A DNA stretch of 64,000 nt, taken from the NCBI GenBank assembly GCA_017745075.1, contig JAGIAD010000012.1, positions 45,941 through 109,940 of the forward strand, given 5' to 3'. Of this stretch, positions 1 to 7,979 are shown piece after piece (the stretch's first letter is position 1; each line of letters starts with the position of its first letter). Below the pieces are notes generated by a model, which saw only the letters and a list, made by a program, of their open reading frames with translations, did not search any database and was not told the origin of the DNA. A program made the position numbers and the translations under genes. Source of the stretch: Sphingobacteriaceae bacterium. Lineage in GTDB: Bacteria > Bacteroidota > Bacteroidia > Sphingobacteriales > Sphingobacteriaceae.

Positions 1-261
1 AGCGGGATTAGTTTTAAAAAACAATCGAAGGTATTTAAGCATGTTAGTCTTTCCATTTCCGTAATCTGCCAAGAGTAAGTTTGTTACCATTCTTGCTGAA
101 TCGATATTTTCTAGTTTTGACTTAACAATAGCTTTGAAAGTGTTTTGTCCTATGATATAGAAAGGAAGCTCAGGAACTTTTCCTTCAGCTATATCTTTCT
201 TATAGGCCGATCGATCGCGTTCGGGAAGCGGTAAGCGTTCCCACAAGTTGTTAATGATCAT
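1..261 (-). CDS. P-loop ATPase, N-terminal part (cut by window edge)
   Basis: The first 87 codons of a gene that runs off the left end of the window. The ATG at 261 lies 2 nt after the stop of the gene at 264, so the two are almost certainly one transcript. The fragment reads as a short lead, then a Walker A-like loop ADYGNGKT at residues 65-72 preceded by a hydrophobic strand (NLLL). This layout, a short N-terminal segment and then a strand and P-loop, resembles ATPases of the BrxC/BrxD or DUF2791 kind found in phage-defence operons, but with only 87 residues that is a guess. The segment is AT-rich compared with the core genes further right, in keeping with an acquired block. A nucleotide-binding role is well supported; the family is not. 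Confidence 0.6.
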   Translation of the reverse strand, partial: MIINNLWERLPLPERDRSAYKKDIAEGKVPELPFYIIGQNTFKAIVKSKLENIDSARMVTNLLLADYGNGKTNMLKYLRLFFKTNPA

Positions 262-263
262 TT

Positions 264-1355
264 TTACTTTATTTTTATCTTTAGTACGGGTCTATTTCTT
301 ATAAAAAACCTTTCTCTTCTATCAATCGAAGTAACTGGATTGCTAAAATAGATATTCCTTAGGTTTTTCTCATCTTCATAAAAGTTAACCAGAAAATTTT
401 GAAAATTAGGAAGTGACATTTTCATTTCTGCTTTAATGTCATACAGATTGACAAAACCCTGGTCCGCATGACTTGTTTTTAAATTATGTGAGTATAATGC
501 TAGAAATTTATTCTTTCGAGCAAGATATGAACTCTTTGCTTTAAAATTTTCTTTTTCGAATAATTTGAATAATGACTTTAGTTCTGAAAACATGGGACCA
601 AAATTATCGTGCTGTTCAATGATTTGAAGATATCTTTTTCTGATATTAGAATTGTCATCTGTCACATTAAGAGACTCTACCCATGATTGCCGAACAACAT
701 TATAGTTTCCGATACTGGAGTTCGTGAAATTAAAATGCTTTATTCCCAAATACTGATTTATAAATTCAATTTGTAATTTGACGAAGTCATCGATTTCATT
801 TTTATGCTTGTTTTGTAATTTAAGAAAAAAACAGTGCGTCATGAACAAATGAAAATCTGCTTCAATGATTCTCAAAAAATAGAAATTAGCTTCTGTATTT
901 GAAATTTTAAAGAATCCTGAACGGATATTAAGTAGTTCCTTTCCTGTCTCAGTTAATTGATTTTTATCGTTAATCAAACCAAATTTATCTTTCGCTAGAT
1001 TGACATAGTATGAAGCCGCTTTATAGGTTGAGTAAATTTGTTTTTCGATTGCTGATTTACGTGATTTAACTATTTGCGGTAGTTCTTCCATAAATTCCTT
1101 TTTCGTACGATTTAAAATAAATTCCGATATATTTTTTATAGCGGAATCACTAGGTAAACCGTTAAAGTTTTTCGGAACATTTTTTTGGTATTCCTTGTTA
1201 ACTTTTTGAATTAAGTGATAGTAAAATTCAGGAATTAGAACCGAGCTTGGAATTTTTTTTTTCGATGTGCCTATAAAATTGCAAACCCACTTGCTTGTTT
1301 TCAATTGTTGATTGAAAGGTCTGTGTAAGCTTGCTATGTATAGTGTTTTGGTCAT
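264..1355 (-). CDS. Unknown protein with winged-helix-like segment, partner of P-loop ATPase
   Basis: A 363-residue soluble protein with no signal peptide or membrane segment. I do not recognise the family. Residues about 110-145 (FGLINDKNQLTETGKELL at 125-142) look like a winged-helix wing, with the 'L..TE.GKELL' pattern common in DNA-binding modules of restriction and defence proteins. The N-terminal third is rich in Lys and Asn, and the C-terminus is basic (RRERFF...RNRP). It is transcribed into the P-loop ATPase that begins 2 nt downstream, so the pair probably acts together. AT content is visibly higher than in the housekeeping genes of this window. A defence or mobile-element function is inference from composition, partner and position only. 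Confidence 0.6.
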   Translation of the reverse strand: MTKTLYIASLHRPFNQQLKTSKWVCNFIGTSKKKIPSSVLIPEFYYHLIQKVNKEYQKNVPKNFNGLPSDSAIKNISEFILNRTKKEFMEELPQIVKSRKSAIEKQIYSTYKAASYYVNLAKDKFGLINDKNQLTETGKELLNIRSGFFKISNTEANFYFLRIIEADFHLFMTHCFFLKLQNKHKNEIDDFVKLQIEFINQYLGIKHFNFTNSSIGNYNVVRQSWVESLNVTDDNSNIRKRYLQIIEQHDNFGPMFSELKSLFKLFEKENFKAKSSYLARKNKFLALYSHNLKTSHADQGFVNLYDIKAEMKMSLPNFQNFLVNFYEDEKNLRNIYFSNPVTSIDRRERFFIRNRPVLKIKIK

Positions 1356-1487
1356 GCGATAATTTTAACAAACTTAACATTTTTATTGATTTTGAACAGT
1401 TCTATTATTGAAATCATTCAGAAACTACTTTATACCACGCTAGAACAAAACTGATGGTCAACAATGAGAAGAATAATCTTTTACTGC

Positions 1488-1518
1488 TTGTAACAAAACT
1501 TAAAACTGTTTATCTTTG
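1488..1518 (+). promoter_or_regulatory. Bacteroidota-type promoter (TTG-N20-TATCTTTG) with no downstream gene
   Basis: TTG at 1488-1490 and TATCTTTG at 1511-1518 match the -33/-7 consensus of Bacteroidota sigma-A (TTG, about 19 nt, TAnnTTTG). Transcription would start near 1525 and run into the terminator at 1655-1680. No ORF of useful length lies between. Confidence 0.5.
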
Positions 1519-1524
1519 CTAAAG

Positions 1525-1680
1525 AGTTCTTTTATAATACAAAACGGTTCAAAGATCGTGACCTATCGCGTGACCTGTCCATGAACCTGTTTTCAAACTA
1601 ATTGATAATAAGCGTATTATATCACGATATTTTGATCCCAGCGGGATCACAGAGAAGCCTCACAGAAATGTGAGGCTTTT
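1525..1680 (+). ncRNA. Candidate short transcript or decayed mobile-element end
   Basis: This stretch is bounded by a good promoter match and a strong intrinsic terminator and encodes nothing longer than a few codons. It contains three imperfect copies of a (G/A)TGACCT/TGAACCT unit near 1558-1592 and a tight palindrome TGATCCC-AGC-GGGATCA at 1633-1649. It sits exactly at the boundary between the AT-rich genes on the left and chromosome-like genes on the right. It could be a small RNA, or the scar of a tRNA-targeted integration (T-arm or acceptor-like remnant followed by a native terminator). The sequence does not decide between these. Confidence 0.3.
1655..1680 (+). terminator. Intrinsic terminator
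   Basis: A perfect 10-bp stem AAGCCTCACA / TGTGAGGCTT with a GAAA tetraloop, followed by TT. It ends the orphan transcript and lies just beyond the 3' end of the converging secreted-protein gene at 1701. Confidence 0.75.
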
Positions 1681-1700
1681 GTGTTTAGAAGGAATATATT

Positions 1701-2372
1701 TCAATCTTCTTTGGTTACCTTAACATCAGTAAAGTGCCCTAACGTTCCGGGGCCTATCCATAAACCTATACTTCCACGAACATCTTTACCCTGCTTCAGG
1801 TCGTTGACGATTAAAGTAGGTTGCGAAGCACCGTTAACATAAAGTCTGGCAGTTTCATCCTTCACCACTATTTTTATTTTGATCCATTCTGCAGGCAAGA
1901 TGTCTACATATGCTTCATACTGTCCGGGTGTTTCCTTTCTTAATTTTTCCCAGGGGTATCCCGGAATAGATATATATTGGCTGGAGTGGTTTCTGCGTAA
2001 TTGATCATCTGCCCTTCCATTGGTTGGTCGCAAATAAAAAACTTCCATTTTAGAAGCGTTCAAAGCAGCCCTGAAAGCAATACCTACAAAACCACGAGCT
2101 GTTTCTCCGGCGTTAGCCATTGGCTGACCGCTAATTGTAGCTTCAATAATACCATTATGAAAATCAACATCTTTAAGGATCGCCAGTGTGTTGTCTCCAC
2201 TAGCCTGATCAGCCATTTCCAAAGCCAAAGCATTTTTGCCTTTATAGACAGATTTCTTGACAGTGACCTGAAATGGTAGTACATCAGATGGAGTTATTGC
2301 TTTGTTCTGTGCTTTGGATTTCGAACTAAACACTAAACTGAACATCAAAATAATTAACAGCTTTTTAGTCAT
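1701..2372 (-). CDS. Exported LamG/DUF1080-like (concanavalin fold) protein
   Basis: I start this at the ATG at 2372, because it gives a clean signal peptide (MTKKLLIILMFSLVF...KAQ); the longer reading adds 24 residues that look like translated upstream DNA. The mature part has the pattern of 3-keto-disaccharide hydrolase (DUF1080) or LamG-like beta-sandwich domains: FRAALNASKMEVFYLRPTNGR, a WEKLRKE...PAEWIKIKIVV segment, 'ARLYVNGASQPTLIV', then 'GSIGLWIGPGTLGHFTDVKV', which is the usual C-terminal strand pair of this fold. It probably binds or acts on a carbohydrate in the periplasm. The gene stands alone, with no glycan-utilisation partner next to it. Catalysis cannot be claimed. Confidence 0.7.
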   Translation of the reverse strand: MTKKLLIILMFSLVFSSKSKAQNKAITPSDVLPFQVTVKKSVYKGKNALALEMADQASGDNTLAILKDVDFHNGIIEATISGQPMANAGETARGFVGIAFRAALNASKMEVFYLRPTNGRADDQLRRNHSSQYISIPGYPWEKLRKETPGQYEAYVDILPAEWIKIKIVVKDETARLYVNGASQPTLIVNDLKQGKDVRGSIGLWIGPGTLGHFTDVKVTKED

Positions 2373-2590
2373 AAAAAAATATTTTCTGAAAATATACTTA
2401 AATGTACTAATTGTAACTATAGTAAACTGGTCTGAATTTTTCATTCTCCTTTTTTCATGGGATGCTTTAAGCCTCCTTTTTTTTATTTTTTCAGATGCAA
2501 TTCATTTTGGCTACATCAATATCCGATTTGGCAACTTTAATCTTTTCACAAGTACAGACCTTCGTTATGTAAAATTTAAATCAATAAAAA

Positions 2591-3388
2591 ATGAAAACAA
2601 TTTTCATAACAGGTGCTTCAACAGGACTGGGAAAAGCAACCGCCAGATTATTTCAAAGCAAAGGATGGAACGTTATCGCAACGATGAGAAATCCGGGAGC
2701 AGAGACAGAATTAACTCATTTAGAAAACGTTACACTTCTTCCTTTAGATGTAACCAATCTTGACCAGATTAAATCAACAGTAAAAAAAGCATTGGAAATC
2801 AGTGATATTGACGTTGTTTTTAATAATGCCGGCTATGGATTGATTGGACCTTTGGAATCTTTAACGGACGAACAGATCGTAAAACAGATCACAACCAATC
2901 TGTTAGGCGTAATTCGTGTATCACAGGCCTTTATTCCTTACTTCAGGGAAAACAGAAAGGGAATATTCATCTCCACCACTTCAATTGGCGGGTTGTTAAC
3001 TTTCCCGATCGCTTCAATTTATCATGCTACCAAATGGGCGCTCGAAGGATGGAGCGAAAGCATGGCTTTTGAACTGAACACTTTAGGGATCAGCATCAAA
3101 ACGGTTGCTCCGGGCGGAATTAAAACAGATTTTATAAGCCGTTCTTTAGATACGGGAAATCAGCCTGAATATGAAGAATTGGTCAACGCCATGTTCTCTA
3201 ATACAGAATCTATGATGGAACATGCCACTGAACCTAAACTGATTGCAGAAGTGGTTTATGAAGCTGCAACAGATGGTAAAAAACAGCTTACATACATTGC
3301 AGGAGAAGACGCAAAAGCTTTGTACGCACAACGTCAGCAATTGGGAGTAGAAGCGTTTAGAGAACAATTCGGGAAACAGTTTATTTAA
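2591..3388 (+). CDS. Classical short-chain dehydrogenase/reductase
   Basis: A 265-residue SDR. The Rossmann glycine motif TGASTGLG is at residues 7-14, the NNAG structural motif at 78-81, and the catalytic set Ser131-Tyr144-Lys148 (YHATK) is intact. A PGGIKTDF segment follows, typical of NADP-linked classical SDRs. The substrate is unknown. It is followed after 132 bp by an AraC-family regulator in the same direction. AraC-SDR pairs of this type are common in Chryseobacterium and relatives, and this cassette reads more like those than like its neighbours. The gene probably reached this chromosome by transfer, though this is an impression from sequence style and not a computed result. Confidence 0.9.
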   Translation: MKTIFITGASTGLGKATARLFQSKGWNVIATMRNPGAETELTHLENVTLLPLDVTNLDQIKSTVKKALEISDIDVVFNNAGYGLIGPLESLTDEQIVKQITTNLLGVIRVSQAFIPYFRENRKGIFISTTSIGGLLTFPIASIYHATKWALEGWSESMAFELNTLGISIKTVAPGGIKTDFISRSLDTGNQPEYEELVNAMFSNTESMMEHATEPKLIAEVVYEAATDGKKQLTYIAGEDAKALYAQRQQLGVEAFREQFGKQFI

Positions 3389-3393
3389 TTGGG

Positions 3394-3484
3394 CCGGAGT
3401 GTTTGAGTGCTGTAAAATTTTAGAGTTTTATAAAATCTAAAAGAACGATAAAGTATTTTGTACTCAAACCCTCAAACGCTCCGG
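3394..3484. repeat. Long inverted repeat between SDR and AraC genes
   Basis: The arms CCGGAGTGTTTGAG (3394-3407) and CTCAAACGCTCCGG (3471-3484) are complementary except for one G/T position. The AT-rich interior contains a second small inverted repeat (TTTTAGA.../TCTAAAA). It starts 5 bp after the SDR stop and could terminate SDR transcription. Confidence 0.6.
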
Positions 3485-3520
3485 TTCAACATCCTCCAAC
3501 TTAAATCGTACATTTAAACC

Positions 3521-4435
3521 ATGGAAAAGAAAGATAATTATCCTTTAAAATTTTCGTCAATTTCCGAGCTTCACCAGATCTTAGGTGTTCAGAAACCGCT
3601 TCACCCCTTGATCAGCCTGGTGGATAACACAAAAATGAATGTAGATAAATGTTATCTCGACCGCAGTTTTACACTTGGTTTTTATAAAATTTCTTACAAA
3701 TTTTCCGAAAACGGGAAGATGGGTTACGGACAGGGATATTATGATTTTAATGAAGGCGGAATGATGTTCACGGCTCCCAATCAGATTCTTTTTACCGATT
3801 CAGATGCCGAATATCATGGATACACCCTGTTTATTCATCCTGATTTTTTAAGGAATTACCCTTTAGCTAAAAAAATCAGGAAATACGGTTTCTTTTCTTA
3901 TGATACCAATGAAGCTTTGCATCTGTCAGACAAGGAAAAAACCTTAATTGTAGGCTTGCTGGACCATATTAATGATGAACTTCACACCGCGATAGATGAA
4001 ATCAGCCAGGACGTCATCATTTCCTATATTGAAGTATTGCTGAATTACAGCAATCGTTTTTACAAAAGGCAGTTCATTACAAGAAAGGTGGTTAATCATG
4101 ATCTTTTAACCAAAATGGATGACCTTCTGGAAGATTATTTTACTCAGCAGAAAACGGTAACGAAGGGGCTTCCGACAGTAGAATTTCTGGCTTCAGAACT
4201 GAATTTATCAACCCACTATTTAAGCGATATGCTTCGAAACCTTACAGGTCAAAATGCCCAGCAACATATTCACGAAAAATTGATTGAAAAAGCAAAAGAA
4301 TACCTCACAACAACAAGTTTTTCTGTGTCGGAAGTCGCTTATCAGTTAGGATTTGAACATTCGCAGTCGTTTAATAAATTATTTAAAAAGAAAATGAATA
4401 CAACGCCGCTAAGCTATAAGTTGTCTTTTAATTAG
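3521..4435 (+). CDS. AraC-family transcriptional regulator
   Basis: A 304-residue regulator. The N-terminal cupin-like sensing part (about 1-190) includes 'YDFNEGGMMFTAPNQILF', usual in Bacteroidota AraC proteins. The C-terminal double helix-turn-helix (about 200-304) ends in the hallmark segment SVSEVAYQLGFEHSQSFNKLFKK...TPLSYK. It lies downstream of an SDR gene and probably controls it; such regulators usually activate an adjacent oxidoreductase gene. The ligand is unknown. A 91-bp inverted repeat separates the two genes, so they may be transcribed independently. Confidence 0.88.
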   Translation: MEKKDNYPLKFSSISELHQILGVQKPLHPLISLVDNTKMNVDKCYLDRSFTLGFYKISYKFSENGKMGYGQGYYDFNEGGMMFTAPNQILFTDSDAEYHGYTLFIHPDFLRNYPLAKKIRKYGFFSYDTNEALHLSDKEKTLIVGLLDHINDELHTAIDEISQDVIISYIEVLLNYSNRFYKRQFITRKVVNHDLLTKMDDLLEDYFTQQKTVTKGLPTVEFLASELNLSTHYLSDMLRNLTGQNAQQHIHEKLIEKAKEYLTTTSFSVSEVAYQLGFEHSQSFNKLFKKKMNTTPLSYKLSFN

Positions 4436-4562
4436 AAAGCGATCGGTCACCAGTAATCTTATGATATTTATGGATATAGTTTCTGAATTCTGATTTATTT
4501 AAATTTCTCCCTCTATTTAATTTTTTCTAATTTTGAATACACTCAACTTTTATCCATCTAAA

Positions 4563-5204
4563 ATGAAAACTATATCACTTTTACTCCTATTGCTTTTTTT
4601 TGGATTTACCATTAAAGCCCAATATGTAGAACCCGAAAAAGCGGATAAAGAAGCTGCTAAAAGGAAAGCATCCGAAGTAATTACCATGCCTACCTTAAAA
4701 TTCGATTCATTACAAACCAAAAGCATGCTCTCTTTAGGAAAAGGGAAAATCGTTGGGGAAGCATTTACAAGACAAAGGAACGGATATGGCATGAAGGTTT
4801 TAGGGAAAGTAAAAGCCAATAAAATAAAAGTAATCCTGTTTCCTGTAACACCGTATTTTGAAGAATATTACAAACTCTGGAGTGACAAGAGTAAAAATAA
4901 CCCCAAGAAAAACAGGTATGTTTATATGGATAAAGATGCCTACAGGTATCGTTTAGAGGCTGTTACCAATAGTGATGGTGAATTTACATTTCCTGATATG
5001 AAACCTGGTAAATACTACCTTTATGGGAGTATGGATTATACCCTGAATTATCAATACAATAAATATGCTGGAAGCGGGTATGACAATTATGGAAAAATAG
5101 ACTATTATACTCCAAGTTCCTACAATAAAGACTTTAATGAATTTTTAGAAACCTTTGTTGAAGTAAAAAATGATGGTGAAGTTGTAAATGTTAAACTGAA
5201 ATAA
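4563..5204 (+). CDS. Exported protein with carboxypeptidase-regulatory-like (Ig-type) fold
   Basis: I start at the ATG at 4563, which opens a canonical signal peptide (MKTISLLLLLLFFGFTIKAQ); the longer TTG-initiated reading is unlikely. The product is 213 residues. The segment 'EAVTNSDGEFTFPDMKPGKYYLYGSMDY' is the typical core of a CarboxypepD_reg or prealbumin-like beta-sandwich (G.F.F..L.PG.Y.L). The C-terminal part is Tyr- and Asn-rich. It is probably a periplasmic or surface structural or binding protein. No enzymatic motif is visible. The gene is monocistronic, between the AraC gene and an oppositely directed DHFR-like gene. Confidence 0.7.
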   Translation: MKTISLLLLLLFFGFTIKAQYVEPEKADKEAAKRKASEVITMPTLKFDSLQTKSMLSLGKGKIVGEAFTRQRNGYGMKVLGKVKANKIKVILFPVTPYFEEYYKLWSDKSKNNPKKNRYVYMDKDAYRYRLEAVTNSDGEFTFPDMKPGKYYLYGSMDYTLNYQYNKYAGSGYDNYGKIDYYTPSSYNKDFNEFLETFVEVKNDGEVVNVKLK

Positions 5205-5303
5205 TCATTTATCTCAACTAAATCAGTTGAATTTTCAAAAACGAATTATTTCTTTTCCGTTCCTCTTTGCCATAGTGTTAGCAGTAGCATACTTAATTTA
5301 ATG

Positions 5304-5831
5304 TTACTGCTGCCTTGAATAATGTACTAAAACTGCACCACAGGCAAACGCTTTGCTTTCTTCAAGTTTTAGCTCCAATTCGTTTTTTAAAGGATTAAAG
5401 GTTTGTTGCCCATTGCCCAATGCAGCAGGATTTGCAAGTACATAATATTCATCGATCAAATCATGCTGTATTAATGACGATGCAAATGAATCGCCACCAT
5501 ACACCATAATGTCTTTCCCATCTTTATTTTTCAGGGCTTTTATTGCCTCCGCTAAATTGCCATTTATAATAACTGTATTGCCCCACTTGCTGTTTTTGAG
5601 GGTATTTGAAAAAATTGCATTTTGAATTTCCGCAAACCGTTTTCCAAGTTTATGCTCAGCATCATCGGGATTGTTTGCTACTTCAGTCCAATATGGGATA
5701 AACCCTTCCGCAGTTTTTCTCCCATGCAAAATACAGTCTACATTGGTGAGGTTGTCAATACTAAATTCCGACATTCCACTGTCCCATTTATTGTCGAGCA
5801 AAATGTTCATTTGTAATTTTATCTTTCTCAT
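5304..5831 (-). CDS. Dihydrofolate reductase family protein (RibD C-terminal-like)
   Basis: A 175-residue protein of the RibD_C/DHFR-like group: N-terminal MRKIKLQMNILLD, then CILHGRKTAEGF (the cofactor-facing segment, usually 'LLGRKTYEGF'), and 'KDIMVYGGDSFASSLIQHDLIDEY' (the GG nucleotide loop and following helix). These small stand-alone members are common in Bacteroidota; the substrate is generally unknown and they are not proven folate enzymes. It sits alone between two exported-protein genes. Length and motif order are normal, so the gene looks intact. Confidence 0.85.
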   Translation of the reverse strand: MRKIKLQMNILLDNKWDSGMSEFSIDNLTNVDCILHGRKTAEGFIPYWTEVANNPDDAEHKLGKRFAEIQNAIFSNTLKNSKWGNTVIINGNLAEAIKALKNKDGKDIMVYGGDSFASSLIQHDLIDEYYVLANPAALGNGQQTFNPLKNELELKLEESKAFACGAVLVHYSRQQ

Positions 5832-5997
5832 TTTATTAGCTTTTCACAAAAGTAACCAGGTTGCCTTATGCGCCAGATAGGCTATCACGACATTTTAAGC
5901 GTTATTTTGCGACAAGTAATGAGATATCGTTTTTACGGTTAAACTGGTGCGGCAAAAATCATCTGTATGATCTGCTCCACTCCATCTCGATCAATTT

Positions 5998-6768
5998 CTA
6001 ATGAGACAGATCCATTCCCTGTTCAGGAATATATTTATCATATTCTATTTGTTTTGCTACTGCTTCTGCTACTTCCTTACCCCTTAACTTTGCAACCAGG
6101 TGCAAAGCACCATCTATACCGGCTGATATTCCGGCAGTGGTGATTACTCTGCCATTATCAACATAGCGAACATTTGGAAGAACTTTAGCTTTTGGCACCG
6201 CCTTTTGAAGGTTAGTGATGCTTTTATGAAAAGTGGTCACCGTAAGCTGGTCGAGCAGCCCCGCTTTCCCGAGAATAAAAGCCCCGGTGCAAACCGAAAA
6301 ATAGCTTTTAGTGGCACTGTCTCTTGATTTTATCCAGGAAATAACTTCAGGATCATCTGCTGCCACCTCATCCGAACCACCAAATACGGCAAAAATATCA
6401 GCTTGCGGGGCATCTGTAATACTATAATCAGGGGTGATTTTTAAAATCCCCTGTGACAAAAGTGGAGCTTTGGTTTTTGCTACGGTGATGATTTTGAAGC
6501 CCGCATAAGAAAAAACTTCCATTGGCCCGGCAAAATCCAATACCTCTACCCCGTCATATAGGTAAAAGCAGACCGTTATTTTTTCATCCTTCAACTGCCC
6601 TGCTTTTTTTTCGACTAATTTCATTCCGCAATACTTACAGATACCGGGTTGCTGATAGGTCATGGTATCACATGGATGGTTGCATGGCGGGCATACATAA
6701 GTGCTTGCATAGATCTGCGAAAATGCAAAGCAGGGAATAAAAAAGATTAAGCGTATCAACTGTTTCAT
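5998..6768 (-). CDS. Exported DJ-1/PfpI protein with N-terminal metal-binding Cys domain
   Basis: With the ATG at 6768 the product is 256 residues: a signal peptide (about 1-22), a Cys-rich module with C26, C29, C33, C44 and C47 (CPPCNHPCD...CKYCGMKL, the heavy-metal-binding pattern related to YHS/HMBD domains), and a DJ-1/PfpI domain from about 63 to the end. The DJ-1 nucleophile is C160 in 'YFSVCTGAFILGKAG'. It is likely a periplasmic stress or metal-handling protein. The GlxA-type regulator gene lies about 100 bp upstream on the same strand, so the pair is probably co-transcribed or regulator-controlled. Whether it has glyoxalase, amidotransferase-like or purely redox activity cannot be told. 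Confidence 0.85.
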   Translation of the reverse strand: MKQLIRLIFFIPCFAFSQIYASTYVCPPCNHPCDTMTYQQPGICKYCGMKLVEKKAGQLKDEKITVCFYLYDGVEVLDFAGPMEVFSYAGFKIITVAKTKAPLLSQGILKITPDYSITDAPQADIFAVFGGSDEVAADDPEVISWIKSRDSATKSYFSVCTGAFILGKAGLLDQLTVTTFHKSITNLQKAVPKAKVLPNVRYVDNGRVITTAGISAGIDGALHLVAKLRGKEVAEAVAKQIEYDKYIPEQGMDLSH

Positions 6769-6866
6769 AAATGTATTATTTGAATCCAAAATTAACTGGA
6801 TACAACTAATAAATCAGGACAGTCGTAGTCACAATCCGGCCATTTTAGCAATGCTACGTTAATCCT

Positions 6867-7781
6867 TTATTTCTGTAGATTAACCAACTTCCTCAGTTGA
6901 ACAGCACTATTATAACCACATTCTTTTGCTATCCAGGCTACCTTCTGTCCGGTTTTAAGCAGGTGTTTTGCTTTTTCCAGCCTTAAGGATTGAATATATT
7001 GTCCGATGGTGATTCCTGTGGCAGATTTGAACAGTCGTGTAAGATTACGCGGACTGATAAAAACCAATTCAGCCAATTCCCCAATTGTTATTTTATGGTG
7101 CAGATGCCTGGTGATATAATCCTGTATCTGATGTACATGGTGGTTAATATGCTGCCTGTTCTGCAGGTAAATGCTATTTTGCGCTTCCATTCCATCTCTA
7201 CGCATATAAACCACCATATCTTTTGCTACCAGACTGGCAAAAGCCGCGCCATGCTGCTCTTCAACAAGGTAGAGGGCAAGATCAATGCCTGTAGCAATCC
7301 CCGCGCTGGTAAATATCCTGCCACTTTGCACAAATAGCTTATTCTCTATCACCTTGATTAAGGGGTATCTTTGTTGTAAAGCTGTAGTCCATGCCCAGTG
7401 CGTAGTACAGCTTTGACCATTTAGAAGTCCGGCAGCAGCAAGGGCAAAGGCAGCTGTACAAATTGAACATATCGTAGCGCCGGTTGCTGCTGCAGATTGC
7501 AGCCAGGGAATCCAGAGATGATCATCTGCCCTGTTCCATTTTTCAATTTCCATTCCGGCTACAATTACAATATCTTCCTGATTAATGGTAACTAAACTAA
7601 GCGGTTCAACATTTGTAAATCCAAGACCAGACGAACTTTGCGGATTATGATAAGGCGAAACGTAACGTAGGTCATAATGTTTTCCGCAACATCCTGATTC
7701 ATAAAAAACGGTTACTGCACCGGCCAGATCCAGAATGTGGACACTATCAAATATCAAAAACACAACACGGTTGGAACTCAT
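6867..7781 (-). CDS. GlxA-family regulator (DJ-1/PfpI domain plus AraC HTH)
   Basis: A 304-residue regulator with a DJ-1/PfpI-like ligand-sensing domain (1-200; elbow segment 'GATICSICTAAFALAAAGLL' with C105 and C108) and a C-terminal AraC double HTH (about 215-304: 'ITIGELAELVFISPRNLTRLFKSATGITIGQYIQSLRLEKAK'). The second HTH is shortened and ends abruptly at 'LRKLVNLQK', lacking the usual F.R.FK...SP..YR tail, so DNA contact may be weakened; the downstream 85 bp show no frameshifted continuation that I can recognise. The gene directly precedes the exported DJ-1 gene, which suggests it controls it. Confidence 0.87.
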   Translation of the reverse strand: MSSNRVVFLIFDSVHILDLAGAVTVFYESGCCGKHYDLRYVSPYHNPQSSSGLGFTNVEPLSLVTINQEDIVIVAGMEIEKWNRADDHLWIPWLQSAAATGATICSICTAAFALAAAGLLNGQSCTTHWAWTTALQQRYPLIKVIENKLFVQSGRIFTSAGIATGIDLALYLVEEQHGAAFASLVAKDMVVYMRRDGMEAQNSIYLQNRQHINHHVHQIQDYITRHLHHKITIGELAELVFISPRNLTRLFKSATGITIGQYIQSLRLEKAKHLLKTGQKVAWIAKECGYNSAVQLRKLVNLQK

Positions 7782-7979
7782 TTTTCAAAGTTAATATATT
7801 AGCATAAGAAATATATCAATCCAAAGATTAAGACTCCGGCGATAGTTTTTTTCGCCCGGCCAGCTTATTGAATGAACTTTTGTATCTTTACCCGTAGTGG
7901 CTTCGGGTTGATGAAACACCACAAGACACCACTACATCTACAGGTGCACCGACGTTAGCACTATTTTAAACTTCAAAAA

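Noticed and set aside
1633..1649. Truncated tRNA 3' end as an attachment site
   Set aside because: TGATCCC-AGC-GGGATCA resembles an acceptor/T-arm pattern but no T-loop consensus or matching 5' half is visible; left as a possibility only in the finding about the boundary.
2302..2763. 153-aa ORF (+) across the SDR start
   Set aside because: Overlaps the start of the SDR gene in another frame, and consists of Phe/Leu-rich translation of AT-rich intergenic DNA.
6867..6990. Frameshift in the second HTH of the GlxA regulator
   Set aside because: The 85 bp after the stop did not show a recognisable continuation in either other frame, so I call it a short natural end.
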